Positions 49,276-60,801 of a stretch of DNA of 64,000 bases are shown piece by piece. This stretch comes from Gnetum montanum. Lineage: Eukaryota; Streptophyta; Gnetopsida; Gnetales; Gnetaceae. The stretch is taken from contig MNCI01012642.1 of the NCBI GenBank assembly GCA_015680685.1, forward strand, positions 600,800 through 664,799. Reading direction: 5' to 3'. The position numbers and the translations under genes were made by a program. Every line of letters starts with the position of its first letter. Within the stretch, counting starts at the first letter, position 1. The notes beneath the pieces are model-generated. The model saw only the letters and a program-made list of their open reading frames with translations. It did no database searches and was not told where the DNA came from.

Positions 49276-51242
49276 GAACTAATAAAATTATTTTAAGATA
49301 TAAAATATTTCTAAAAGACTATATAAAGTTATGGTGTAAATGATAAAGAAATATCTACAAAATTTTTGAGAACTTTTTAGAAATAAACGTTCTCCAAGTA
49401 ATGATGTTTTGTTTGGACAGATAAAAGGATTATACAAAAAGTGGTTTTACTACAACGAAAATAACATAACTAGTTGCATGGTTCTAGATATGTTACAACA
49501 TACATATGATGAAGTAGTGGAGAGAATTGAGAAATTAACTTTAGGAAAATTTATAAATGTAAAAGGATCATATGCCAAATTACTAAAATGTTGTAGAGAA
49601 TTAGTCTAGAGAGAGACTTGATAAATGCTTAATAAAGGATTTCAAAATTATTTAACTATATAGTGGATAATTAGTAGATTTGTTATGATTTTTAGAGAAG
49701 AATACACTAAATTTTAATAATTACAAATTGATTATGATTAGTTAATTTTTTGCAAAATTGTTAAGTACCATTTTGAAGAAAAAATTAGAATATTGGGTAA
49801 AGTGAAATAATTTATATGTAGTGTCATAAGTAAGATTTAGAAAACAACATTCTACACTAGGTTATTTGGTTACTCTCACATATTCAATTGAATAAGAAAA
49901 GGAAAAATAAGGTAACATATTTGAAGTAAGATTAGTAGTGCTTTGGAGATATAGAGAAGTTTTCTTGCTTTGTCATGTAGTGTCTAATTTTCTGGCATGG
50001 GGTAATGGTCACCCTGTGATGGTTGAACCTTCCAAGAAGTTGGCCTAGGCTAGCAAGAGGGAAGGAGTGCTTTCATTTATGGAAGTCTTGAAAGGTTTAT
50101 CTCAAGTAGAGGTGGAGAAGATAGATCTACAAGAAGGCACTAATTTTGTGGTAGAAGTAATATAGGAGGATTTCAAGATATTCATTTTTTTAAAAAAAAT
50201 CTTGATCATGAATTGGAAACACTTCTAGAACATCCTATTTGACACATTTTCAAGAAGAGCATCTACATATTGGAACATGCAAGGATGGGTCCAATGCATA
50301 TGGTGTTCCATAGTTGTTGAGCTTATACCACTGAGAGGTAATGTATTTTTTTGAGTTTGCTTCTAAATTTAAGATGAATTAGATTAAGGCTAGAATTTCA
50401 TGATAAGTTGAAAATGTGATCATGTAAATGGAGAAATGGGAGTTGTGTTTTCTGCTAGAATATTAAGAGAAGCTAGGTACTGTCAGGGTAATGAAATGAT
50501 ACATTGTCTAGATCTAGTTATCCAGATTACAATTGAAGTTTATGTCCATGGGGTAATAGCCTTGTTGGATGTTTTTGGGATTTTTTGTCTATTAATGAAA
50601 AAATTCTCAAAGGTTTCTTAGGGCTCAAAGTGTGCATTTGTGTTTACATGTAGGGAGATGTGAAGCTAGTATAGGAAATCAAACTTGAGGGTTCACAAAG
50701 TACATTTTTATAACATATTATTTTTGAGAATTTCCTAAATACCTATAGAATATGGATGGAAAAATGGCACATTTCTATTTTATTCACCTCTTAACCTATA
50801 AACACATAGCACTAATAAGATCCATATTGTTGATGAGTAAATTTTTGATGATAGGAAACACCATTTGAAAACTCATTTTAAAATAAAAAATCCTTTGGTG
50901 CCTCCCATATGGATATGGAAACCTAGGAATACTCTCAACTGTAAAAGCAAAAAGTGGTATTTGAAAACATATTTAGGAAATCTCTATTGTAATGAAAAAG
51001 AGAATTAAAACAATCTTGCATGCATATTTCAAGAGGATAATGGCTAGAGATAAAATAATACATGACATAATATGAGGAAATGAAACTGGACCAAGTAATG
51101 TGACTTCAACAAATTAATAAACTAAAAATAGCATTATGATTTTTTTAAAATCATAAAAGCATGCTATAACAGTAAACATAAAGTTCTAAATTAAATAAAG
51201 GCATATGCTAGGGATCAAAGTAAAAAAGTATCATAGTCTAAA
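49276..51242. other. Unrecognised region
   Basis: A 66-codon frame at 49409-49609 on the plus strand (MFGQIKGLYKKWFYYNENN...) and frames near 50000-50620 look like broken coding DNA, possibly of a TE, but I recognise no family. The rest is AT-rich. Confidence 0.3.
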
Positions 51243-51585
51243 GAGGCTTGAACTTGGAGTCTATTCATTTGAGAAATCAATTGAGTTACCATTGAGCTCT
51301 AATGCCATTCCCCTTTTGGTGTTATAAGAGTTATGAAATAATGTCACTAGGTTTTAAATTTTAGACAAATTGTTATAGCCAATTCTTTCATTGCAAACCT
51401 ACCATTGTTCCATCTAAATATTCTCTTCAAAATTGTTGTAGCCATTAAAAGAAAAATTTGTATTTTAAAACTTAATGAAATACCTTCCTACTCGATAGCC
51501 ATACACCACTCTAATTTCTTCAGGAAACATTAAAACACAAAAAGCATAAGATCAGTATTGTCTTACACAAGTATATGGAATTTTA
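51243..51585. repeat. Second copy of the CRK 3' flank
   Basis: It is close to 20985-21302 over its whole length (such as CATACACCACTCTAATTTCT). It carries the same tRNA-like SINE head, 8 bases longer here. It marks the 3' edge of a further, otherwise lost CRK copy. Confidence 0.85.
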
Positions 51586-51840
51586 AAACCAGAGAAGGAG
51601 GAAATAATAATTTTTCTCATATTGATCATCATAGAATTAACAACTTCTTATAGAAAATTATAATAACCAATTTTTCTATCTTTGGAAACTAAATCTTCAC
51701 AAAATAAGAAAACTTGAGAATCCTATGACATAAGGAAACTAAGAGATAGGAAAGGAAACTACAACTAATATTGACTAACAAATGATCCCATAAGCATAGG
51801 ATCTCTATTTCAGTTTTTCCACACTCCTTCTCAAGTTGGT

Positions 51841-52807
51841 TGATAAGCATCAAAGTGTCATGTTGATGGGCCCTTGTTGATGCGACCTCGTCGATGGGGC
51901 CTTGTTTACATGGTGTTGGCCCATTTGATGGGGCCACATCGACATAGCGTTTGCCATGTCTATGAGGCCCCATCAACACAACCTTGTAATAAAAACTATA
52001 AATACAAGCTCATAACCATGTTTATGGAAAAGAAATTCATAGTAGTTGTAGACCTCTTGTAGTTTTTTCCATTTGAAAGTTAGAATATTTCTCTAAGTGC
52101 CCACAGTAGGAGTGAGAAAGTGTACAAATATTTATCAAGCATTGTTGTACCTGGACCACACTAGTGTGTATAACAATAAATATGCACGTTTTGATCAAAC
52201 CTTATAGCACTTAGAATAGATTAATGGTTTATTTATGCATTTATTATTTTCATTAATTATGCCATTAATTAAGATAAATTATATTTCTAGCGATTAGTTA
52301 GTTAATTAAGCTAAATAGATTAAACACATAAGTATGACTACTTTGAGTGTAAACATGTATTCACTTAGTAATCCTAGCAGCATTATTGCTTGGTATGCCT
52401 AGTAATGTAGTGCTTGGTAACCTAGTAGTGTAGTGCTTGGTAACCCAATAGTGGATACGTGGGTTCAAGACATGTACAGAAAGTGGGATTGAATGCTTAT
52501 ATTAGAACTAGTTAGAGATTAGTTAAATAGTTAAATTAAATTAGTTCTCAATTTACTCATTTCTCTCTTTAAGTACCAAAGAATAGATAACATAAAGTAA
52601 TAAAAATCATATGCCTTGATTACACTTAACCATACCCTTGTACTTCATAAGTGTAATTGGGAAGACAACGAATGACCATTAGGGCAAGGTTCACTTCCTA
52701 GAAGACTACTATATCAGAAACTATAGAGTCCGCAAAATTTGACTGGATCACACGTGAGTGCTTTGTGATTTGTATAGTTGGGCATAGGGGTACCTCGCTG
52801 CTCATCA
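51841..52807 (+). repeat. 5' LTR of element P
   Basis: It runs TGATAAGCATC...GCTGCTCATCA, followed by a decayed primer site (TTGAAGTTATTGCCAAGAA). The U3 has six units around GTTGATGGG/CATCGAC in place of GATATC (51861-51980). TATA-like CTATAAATACAAG is at about 51998. The left end is my best estimate. Confidence 0.7.
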
Positions 52808-52960
52808 TTGAAGTTATTGCCAAGAACTTTCTTTTTGTTGAAACATGCACTATCTAGGATTAGTGAACATCATTAATATCGTTGGATGAACCCTAAGGTC
52901 AACATCATTCCCAAATAATATAATTACAAAAGCACACTGATATTTTATTTGTTTTGCAAA

Positions 52961-53525
52961 ATGTCTTCTTCTTCTTGTAGGCATGATGATGGTAAACCAC
53001 TGGTTCCTTAGGAGTGCAAGGTGGTATATACTCATCCATATGAGTATGTCCCTAATTTCATCTTTATCCTACATTAGGATGAATAATTGTGATGGCGTGA
53101 TATGTAAGGTAGCATTATAATGCCTCCTGATCAATTTGTGCCTGTGATGCTACTTCAAACTCTCAAGAAATTAGGCATCCATGATCTTCAAAAGGAGTAC
53201 ATTGTGCATGATTATGACTACCAAGAGTACCATCCTACTGAAACATAACATAGGAGAGATCATCACCAGGAGAGGCATCATGAGGATGTGAAGGGGAAAT
53301 GGTTCACCAATGGCTTATTCTTGTTGAACTAAGATGACAAGGACCCTCCCTTTGACGGTTGTCAACATGACAATTCGCCACCCCTTGTTATTGATGATGG
53401 GAGTGTGGCTTTGAATCTACAGTCTACTATAAATAATCCATGTTCAGGCAAAGATGGTAGTTAATGCAAGGGCTTAGATAAGCATCAAGATAATAAGAAA
53501 ATTGATGATTGTGGCCATGAGAACC
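52961..53525 (+). pseudogene. Gag N-terminus of element P
   Basis: The ATG at 52961 reads MSSSSCRHDDGKPLVP, then a frame with VYTHPYEYVPNFIFILH that parallels VYTHPNEYISNFTFILH of element R. Numerous stops. It is cut by Q at 53525 and resumes at 60616. Confidence 0.7.
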
Positions 53526-54377
53526 TGATGAGTGGCAAGATACCCCTACGCTCAACCATACGAATACAAGCGTAGCACGCACGATCTAGTTGAACTCTGC
53601 AGACTAAGTGCCTACATGCCTCATGGAACACTTAGGGTTAATCATTCGTTGTCTTCCCAGACTTACTTGTAGTTGTCACAGTGTATGGTTAAGTAAGTTT
53701 GAGGTATATGATTTTTATGCTTTTTATATTTTATGTCTCCTATGCTAACAAGGTGAAGGGTTGAGAAGACTAATTGACTACTCTAACTAATGAACTAAGT
53801 CTAAATTAACCTAGCATCAGCATCCATTCCCACTTACCGTACATACCCTGAACTGATGCAACCTTGGCTACCAAATGCTAATCGTTGTTGGGATGACCAA
53901 GTGTAACGCACATGCTCAAAGTGGTCATACTGAGGCACTTAACTAGGAGAGAAGGGTTCAGAAAGATTTAACAACTAATAAAGAAATAAATAATAGATAA
54001 TAAATAATAGTAAATAAAATCCTATTCCATGCATTGCAAGGTTTATCCATGAAGTTTGTCTTTATTGTCATACACAAACTTGTGTTCAGGTATAATGTCT
54101 GCTCAAATAAAGATCCGTTCACTTTGGGACTCCTATTGTGGGCACATGGAAAATATTCTATATCTAGAGTGATCAATCCACCAGTGTTTCCCTACTATTT
54201 AGCCTAGGATCATGAAACAAGGGAGAGTTGCCTCTTACTTATAGATATGACGTCGCACTGCAATATCGCAGGGGAAGACGTGATATTGTGTATGCGATAT
54301 CACGAGGGATGCGATATCGCGACGGCCGCGATATCACATATGCGATATCACGGCCCATGCGATATCACATCCCATCA
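53526..54377 (-). repeat. 3' LTR of Q
   Basis: TGATGAGTGGCAAGATACCC...CATCCCATCA with a GATATC array at 54250-54370. PPT TACCCCCATGACTAAATG follows. Confidence 0.9.
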
Positions 54378-55079
54378 TACCCCCATGACTAAATGAAAAC
54401 TTGTCCTCGAGTTCTTTATAATGATATCGGGAAGGTATGGGATTGTTGACTCAAAGGAAACTAATGGAATGACATGTGAACAGATCATCATTACAAGACA
54501 CAACAACACTGGTGTTCATGACAACAAGAGTGAACACCTTATTACATTGACATCAGGCCTTATTTGGCAGATGAGAGAAAAGAGAAGAGAGAAGAGATAA
54601 GAAGTGTTGTTGTTGCCAATGCTAAGATTACGCCTTTCGTTGTCCATCCGTAAGTGCATCATCGATCTCATTCCTTGCAAAGCTACCTCAGTACCACTCT
54701 ATTCCAAGTGCTCCCTCTAGATCCCATCCATTGTCGTATGATTTCCATCTGCACACACAACACAGTCTTATATTAGCAAGGGTGATTGAATCATCATGTA
54801 ATTGATACCTTGCTTCGGTGAAAGATCAATTGGTTGGGTTGTGGTAGGGCTGATTACGGATGACTATCAAAGGTGTAGGGGGTAGGAGAAAATCAAAAAA
54901 ATTGGGCCCTATACCCCCATGACTAATTGCGAACCTTCGGTAGCAAGAGAATGGAAAAAGAAAAGGAATAAGAAAGATGGATAAAAAGAGACAACTAGGA
55001 CATTGATGAAATGGATGTTAAGATGGAAATGAATAGAATAAAATGGATTACAAAAATGTTAAGGGAAATAATTTAACTG

Positions 55080-55460
55080 ATGCATCAAATAGGAATGTCA
55101 GTGGGTCCTCCCCAAAGCAGGCTCATGCCCTTAATGCCTTGACAAACCCACATTCAAAGAGTCTGTAGGCTCTAAGAATGTCATTTGGAACAAGGGTTAA
55201 ATTCTTAACCGCAAGAATTTACCAAAAATAAAACGATGCATCTACCAAAATATACATTAATGATACAATCGGCAATGAGGTGAACAATGGAGAGAAGGAT
55301 GGAGAGAATAGAATGGAATGGAGTCTCAAGAACAGGGTGGTGTATAGCCCCTTGTGGATTTGATGATTAATGTGACTTGGAAAATCTCATTCCAACTCCG
55401 GTCTCAAATCAACCACATCCAGTGACTTCGCATCAATGCATTCGGCCAATCTGTCTGTGT
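55080..55460 (-). other. Conserved non-coding block, element Q
   Basis: Contains GTGGGTCCTCCCCAAAG (55101-55117) and AAGGGTTAAAT, as in the outer and inner elements. Its position is 3' of the protease. Confidence 0.45.
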
Positions 55461-56622
55461 GAATAACAAGAATTCATCTCCAAAGAGCCACCGCCATTCC
55501 AACGAAACAAATGAGGAGAGAATGGGAAGTGAGAAAGGCCTTAGTTATAGGGAACCATTTTTGGTTCCATAACTAGTGCTTGTAGCCAAAGAGATTATTT
55601 TGTCTAAGGGGTGTGCTTTGAATTCTCACTTTTTTTTCATTTCTCTTTTTTTTTGTTTTATGTTTTTATGTGTGAGAACCACACCATGCAAAGACTTCTT
55701 ATTTTCATTGACTCAGCTTTCGATAATTGAGTAACATCAAGATGGTAAGAAAACTCAAGAAGAAAACATCCAAGCACCCAAGAGAATGGCCAACACAAAT
55801 GCATTAAGTTCCCTTGAAGTCACACCCTTTTCAAACATTGAGTCCTTCCTTATTTTGAGAAATACCCGGTCACCGATTTGTTAGAGTTCTTATTAGGAAG
55901 GGACTGTACATTTCTAAGCCAAGAGAGACCATAGAATGTTATGGATGAATGGATGAAGGGGTCTCATTGCCTACCATATCAAAAGAAACATACCTTAGTA
56001 TCAACATTGTAACTTAAAGGTAAAAATCAAACATTAGCAATCAATGAAAAATAGTTCATACCATTGTGAAGAACACTTATTGGGTGACAAACTTACAGGA
56101 TGGATAACACACACATAAACACACAGAAAAAATTGGAAAAGTATAACAATGTTGTAAAAAAAAAAAACAAGAAAAGTTAAAGAAATTTGTAAAACAAAAA
56201 CTTGTAAAAAAAATGTGTAAGACAAAAATGTGTAAAAAAAATGTGTAAAACAAAAATGTGTAAAACAAAAAATGTAAAAGAACTGAGGGCCTCCAATTAT
56301 TAGCATAGGTGGCCATCTCCCCCATGCCTGAATGGAAAGGGAGAGATTCAAAATGATGAGTGCCTATTTAAATTTCATAAAAGTGCCCAACTTCTCCCCA
56401 CAAATGTTCTTAGATTAAGGGGTGGAAGTTGGCGACGCTCATATTCCAATGTGTCTATGCCTTCGTTATTAACATGAGTTATTTCCTCAGTTCGTTCCAT
56501 GCATATTGGGTTGCTCTTTCATTTAGCTGTCAACCACGAGGTGTCTACTACTGGTGTGGTTAATACATATAAGCACCTTTGAATTTGTGTTTCTTGGGCA
56601 CACTAATTACATGGAATAGATG

Positions 56623-57060
56623 CTAAACATTCTTCCATGTCATCACCCTCTGAGTCACTGTATGTGATGCATGAAACTTCTTCTTCTCAATCTTTCCATA
56701 TATGTTTACCTTAGATATCTCCAAGGAAAGATTACGGATCCCTAGGTACGCATCTATTGTACTTAGCCATGGCCTTCCCATTATAATTGGGAAGCCCTTG
56801 TTGTTACTGTTAACTTCTATCACCAAGAAGTCAGCTGGGTATGACCACCCACACACAGTGGTAATGATGTTCTCCACCAATCCCAAGGGAATGGTGATGG
56901 ACTGGTCAGCCAACTCCAGTTGAATGTTGCTCTTCTTAAGTTGGTGCAGGTTCCAGGTTTGATACATTTCTCGTGATATTAAATTAACTTTGGAACTTGA
57001 GTTAAGAAGAGCCTTATGTGGTTTTTTCCTAGTGATTTGTAAATAAATAAGGGGCTTCCA
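56623..57060 (-). pseudogene. Retropepsin-like protease of Q with a changed active site
   Basis: On the minus strand the core reads LLNSSSKVNLIS (about 56975-57010), then the typical LELADQSITIPLGLVENI and FPIIMGRPWLSTIDAYLGIR. The family normally has D-[ST]-G-S-S at the start of this segment; here it reads N-S-S-S (56992-57003). The catalytic Asp is lost, so the enzyme is dead even where the frame is open. It is fused in order after gag, as in Ty3-type gag-pro. Pol does not follow. Confidence 0.75.
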
Positions 57061-57399
57061 AGATCAGAGAATTTCCTGGGAAGGTGGCCTACCTTGATTT
57101 AGTCGGTTACGGTATGTGTTAACATAAACGTATGCATACAGTCTTGTTGTTGGACTGAAGGGTGCTCTGAAGTTTTGGATGGTGGAGGAGTGTACACAGA
57201 CTTAACCACTTATTATTGTGAGAGCTTGTTTGGGATTTTGGTTTTGAAGAAAGATCTTCTCTTTTTAGAGTTGTCAGAACTAGCAACAGGTTAAATGTTT
57301 ACCGCTCTTACAGCGTTATGTTGCTGCGGTTGAGTAGGGAGTTCCCCTTGCATTGTTGGAGCAGGTTGTATGGGAACTATAGGTGGAAGAGGTGCAGAT

Positions 57400-59621
57400 G
57401 GAGTTGGAGGATGGGATGAATGTGGAATGTATCCCAAAGGAGAAGGAGTCCTCCTAAAGTACTCCCAAACTTGGTAGTGACGTTGGGGAGTTGTGTGACC
57501 GATAGAGTCACTTGGAGAAATCGGCTACTGCACATAATAACCATATGGATCAGGCTACCGATAAGGGTACTATTGTGTCGGTAGTGGCATCCCCCATGAC
57601 TGTGGGTATTTCCATTGCTGATGTTGTCTGATGGGTTGTGGTGGAGTTCCACTTGGATAGTACGTTAATGGTTGGTTACCTTGAGGATAAGGTAACCTTC
57701 GAGGTGTTTATTGTTGGTTAAGTCTTGGATGAAGTGCATACACCCCAGACTCCTGTAGATGTGAGATGATTGGATAACATCCTTTAGGATGGTCATACTG
57801 GTAGATCTCACATCCATTGTCATCGTCTATGTCAGAATCCACAACCTCATTGGAGATAGTAATTTTTTCCTTACCCTTTTTATGTGCAAGGCCTAAATTT
57901 CTCTGCTTTGTCTTATCTTTGTCACTACTTCGTTCCACCTTAGACTCCTCTAAGATTTTCAAGACACTTTCAAGTCTTGAGTCTAAGGAATCCCACAATT
58001 GGTCTACCTTAGCTGATACTTCTGTTGTTAGTTTTTGAATCGGCAAGGTTTTTCTGTTCACCAACTCTTCAAGTGGTGACTCATCCTCCTCATCACAAAC
58101 TCTTACTCCCTTCTTCCGAAGGGAGGGATCACGGTTGTATTCTTCCGCATACTCTCTTTTTCGTAGCTCATCTTCTTCTTTTCCTACTTGCTCTAACAAG
58201 CGATGTATTTCATGGGCTCTAAGTTCTGATAGTCTCCCTTGGGCATAAGTCCCAAGGGTTCTCCTAGTCTCATGTTTAATCCCATCTACGATGTGGCGAA
58301 GTTGGTCCCATTGAGCGTATCCATGGCCCGGGCAATGATGTAACAATGCGTAGTAGCGGCCCATGCAGCATCCAAGGGTTCATGATTACCTTGCTTCCAT
58401 CCTTGGATCTGCTTATGCAAATTAGACACTCTGGAGTACATTTGTTACTTATCGTTGAAGAGTTCTAACATCATACGCCACCTCATGATGGTTTCCAGCT
58501 CTAAGGACCGATACCAACTCTCTGCTTCCTTAATGAGTGTCCTGGGAAACAACTTAAGTTTTTGCCACTCATTTTCTATGTTCTGAAAGGCACAGGCATT
58601 ATGGAATTCCTGTAAATGATGTTGTGGATCCACGTTGTATCCCCCTTCAAAGCGTGGGATATTGTTCATGTCTAAGCGTTTGATCCGACTATCTCTTTGA
58701 TGCCTTGTTGGTATCCTCACAAACTTCATTATATCAACCATACTTCAGGTGGCAAGTAGGGGCTTATCATGATCATCTCTTTCATGACGCCTGTGATGTC
58801 TTCGTTGTTCCCTACTTTCCCTTCGTTCATGCCCTTGTCCTCTCTCTCGAATTTCTCATCGAGGTCTCTTGTTTTGCCTACCTCTATCCTCACCGTTATG
58901 CTCATGATGGCTACGCCTAGATGTGGAAGGAGAGGGTGAGTGATGAGATGAAGGAGAAGAATAAGAGGAACCATCACCATGATGATGCTTGTTACCTTCT
59001 CTTCAGCTGCTATGGCCCTGATCGTGATGACGATCCAAGTGCCCGTCCTTATCATGAGTTGTTGTTTCCTCTATGAACAGTTGGCATTCACGGGGATCAA
59101 AACCAGTGTTATGTATCTTTGAGTGTAGGTTCTGATACCCCACCTCCTCACCATTGTTAGGAGGAGGAACATCATTTGATAGAGAACCTATTATAATGGG
59201 TTCATCATCTCCTATTTTGCTAACGACGTGCGGGACCCCTTTGCCCTTCATCATTGTATGTTGGCTCTCTTGCCTTGAGTCCCTGATACATTGTGTAGTT
59301 GTGGGATGATAATCCCTCATGTCAAAGTCTTCCACAACGTATTCAGCATATAGTTCTATCATGTCAATCTGTGCCAAAGCACAAAGGAGCATGCTAGGGA
59401 TTGATCGATCTGAAGGTAACATGATGTTACCTTGCAAATCTCTCCATCACAGCTATTCGTCTTGATGGAGGATAAAGGTAAAGTCTGGTATGTACTCATT
59501 GGGATGAGTATATACCACTCAGTATTGTTGAGGAACTGGTAAATTTCGGTTATGTTTTTGATTGCTAACTGTTTCGTGTATTATCCCTAGGTGGTAAGTT
59601 GCTTTTGTTAGAAGAAGACAT
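57400..59621 (-). pseudogene. Gag of Q
   Basis: The ATG at 59621 reads MSSSNKSNLPPRDNTRN. The N-domain with SIPSMLLCALAQIDMIELYA is at 59003-59437. An Arg/Ser/Asp-rich linker follows, then the Retrotrans_gag core at 58445-58741 (HHLQEFHNACAFQNIENEWQ), a charged coiled coil at 57900-58300, a knuckle-like CEIYQYDHPKGCYP near 57760-57810 and a Pro/Gln/Tyr-rich tail (57400-57720). Frameshifts and stops break it into pieces. Confidence 0.75.
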
Positions 59622-59746
59622 TTTAGTTTATCTCAGTGTGCTAATTGACCATTTATAAATTCTTGTTTAATTAACCTGAAAGTTCGTTTAGGCTCCCAAC
59701 GCTGTGAGTGATATCCTATGTTCTATTTAGCGCACAAACACTTAGT

Positions 59747-59764
59747 CCTCGGCAATGGCACCAA
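59747..59764 (-). other. Primer binding site, element Q
   Basis: TTGGTGCCATTGCCGAGG on the minus strand is complementary to the tRNA-Asp 3' end with few mismatches. Confidence 0.8.
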
Positions 59765-60615
59765 TGATGAGTGGTGAGATACCCCTACACTCAACCATAC
59801 AAATACGAGCGTAGCACGCGCGATCTGGTCGAACTTTGTAGACTAAGTGCCTACATGCCTCATGGAACACTTAGGGTTAATCATTCATTGTCTTCCCAGA
59901 CTTACTTGTAGTTGTCATGGTTTATGGTTAAGTAAGTTTGAGGTATATGATTTTTATGCTTTTTATGTTTTATGTCTCCTATGCTAACAAGGTGAAGGGT
60001 TGAGAAGACGAATTGACTACTCTAACTAACGAACTAAGTCTAAATTAACCTAGCATCAGCATCCATTCCCACTTACCATACACACCCTGAACTGATGCAA
60101 CCTTGGCTACCAAATGCTAATCATTGTTGGGATCACCAAGTGTAATGCATGTGCTTGAGGTGGTCATACTGAGGCACTTAATAGGAGAGAAGGGTTGAGA
60201 AAGATTTAACAACTAATAAAGAAATAAATAATAGATAATAAATAATAGTAAATAAAATCCTATTCCATGCACTTCAAGGTTTATCAACGAATCTCGTCTT
60301 TATTGCTATACACAAACTTGTGTTCAGGTACAATGTCTGCTCGAATAAAGATCTGTTCACTTTGGGACTCCTATTGTGGGCACATGGAAAATATTCTATC
60401 TCTGGAATGATCAATCTGCCAGAGTTTTCCTAATGTTTAGCCTAGGATCATGAAACAAGGGAGAGCCACCTCTTATTTATAGATATGATGGCGCACCGCG
60501 ATATCGCGTGCGCAATATTGCAGGGGAAGACGTGATATCGCGAGGGATGCGATATCATGACGGCCGCGATATCGCATGCGTGATATCGTAGCTCATGCCA
60601 TATCATGTCCCATCA
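59765..60615 (-). repeat. 5' LTR of Q
   Basis: TGATGAGTGGTGAG...TGTCCCATCA. Its U3 has seven GATATC-type units at 60492-60610, some extended to GCGATATCGC, the best-preserved array in the window. Confidence 0.9.
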
Positions 60616-60801
60616 CAACCGAAGGGGAATTAGTAGACACCATGGTGGTGGTAGTCCTCCTCCCTCTTCATCCTCTTCATTTGCATCTCTTTCTTCTTCC
60701 TCTTCTGATTCTAAAAAGTGCCATAGGAGGAACAATTGTGATGGAAATAATCGGTAGAATAATAATACTGATCACCATGATCATAATAATTAAAGGGGTA
60801 A
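60616..60801 (+). pseudogene. Gag fragment of P (Ser-rich linker) between Q and R
   Basis: This resumes P after Q. It encodes a Ser/His-rich linker (SSSSSFASLSSSSSDSKK) similar to those after the N-domain of R and Q gag. It is cut again at 60802 by R. Confidence 0.65.

Larger units (their letters stand above)
53526..60615 (-). mobile_element. Element Q: gag-protease LTR retrotransposon nested in P
   Basis: The LTRs (53526-54377 and 59765-60615) differ at about 7% of the first 215 positions. Flanking pentamers GAACC and CAACC match at four of five bases. The internal region is 5.4 kb: PBS (59747-59764), gag (59621 to about 57400), protease (about 57060 to 56623), a non-coding 3' region, PPT at 54378. 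It lacks ORF2 and also RT, RNase H and integrase, so it cannot move on its own. Confidence 0.9.

Noticed and set aside
56034-56351. Frames rich in Phe/Leu that look like membrane proteins
   Set aside because: They are translated from a poly-A/AAATGTGTAAAA simple repeat; low complexity only.
60492-60610. Regularly spaced repeats considered as a CRISPR-like array
   Set aside because: The units are short palindromes in LTRs of a plant retrotransposon; no constant-length repeat with unique spacers.
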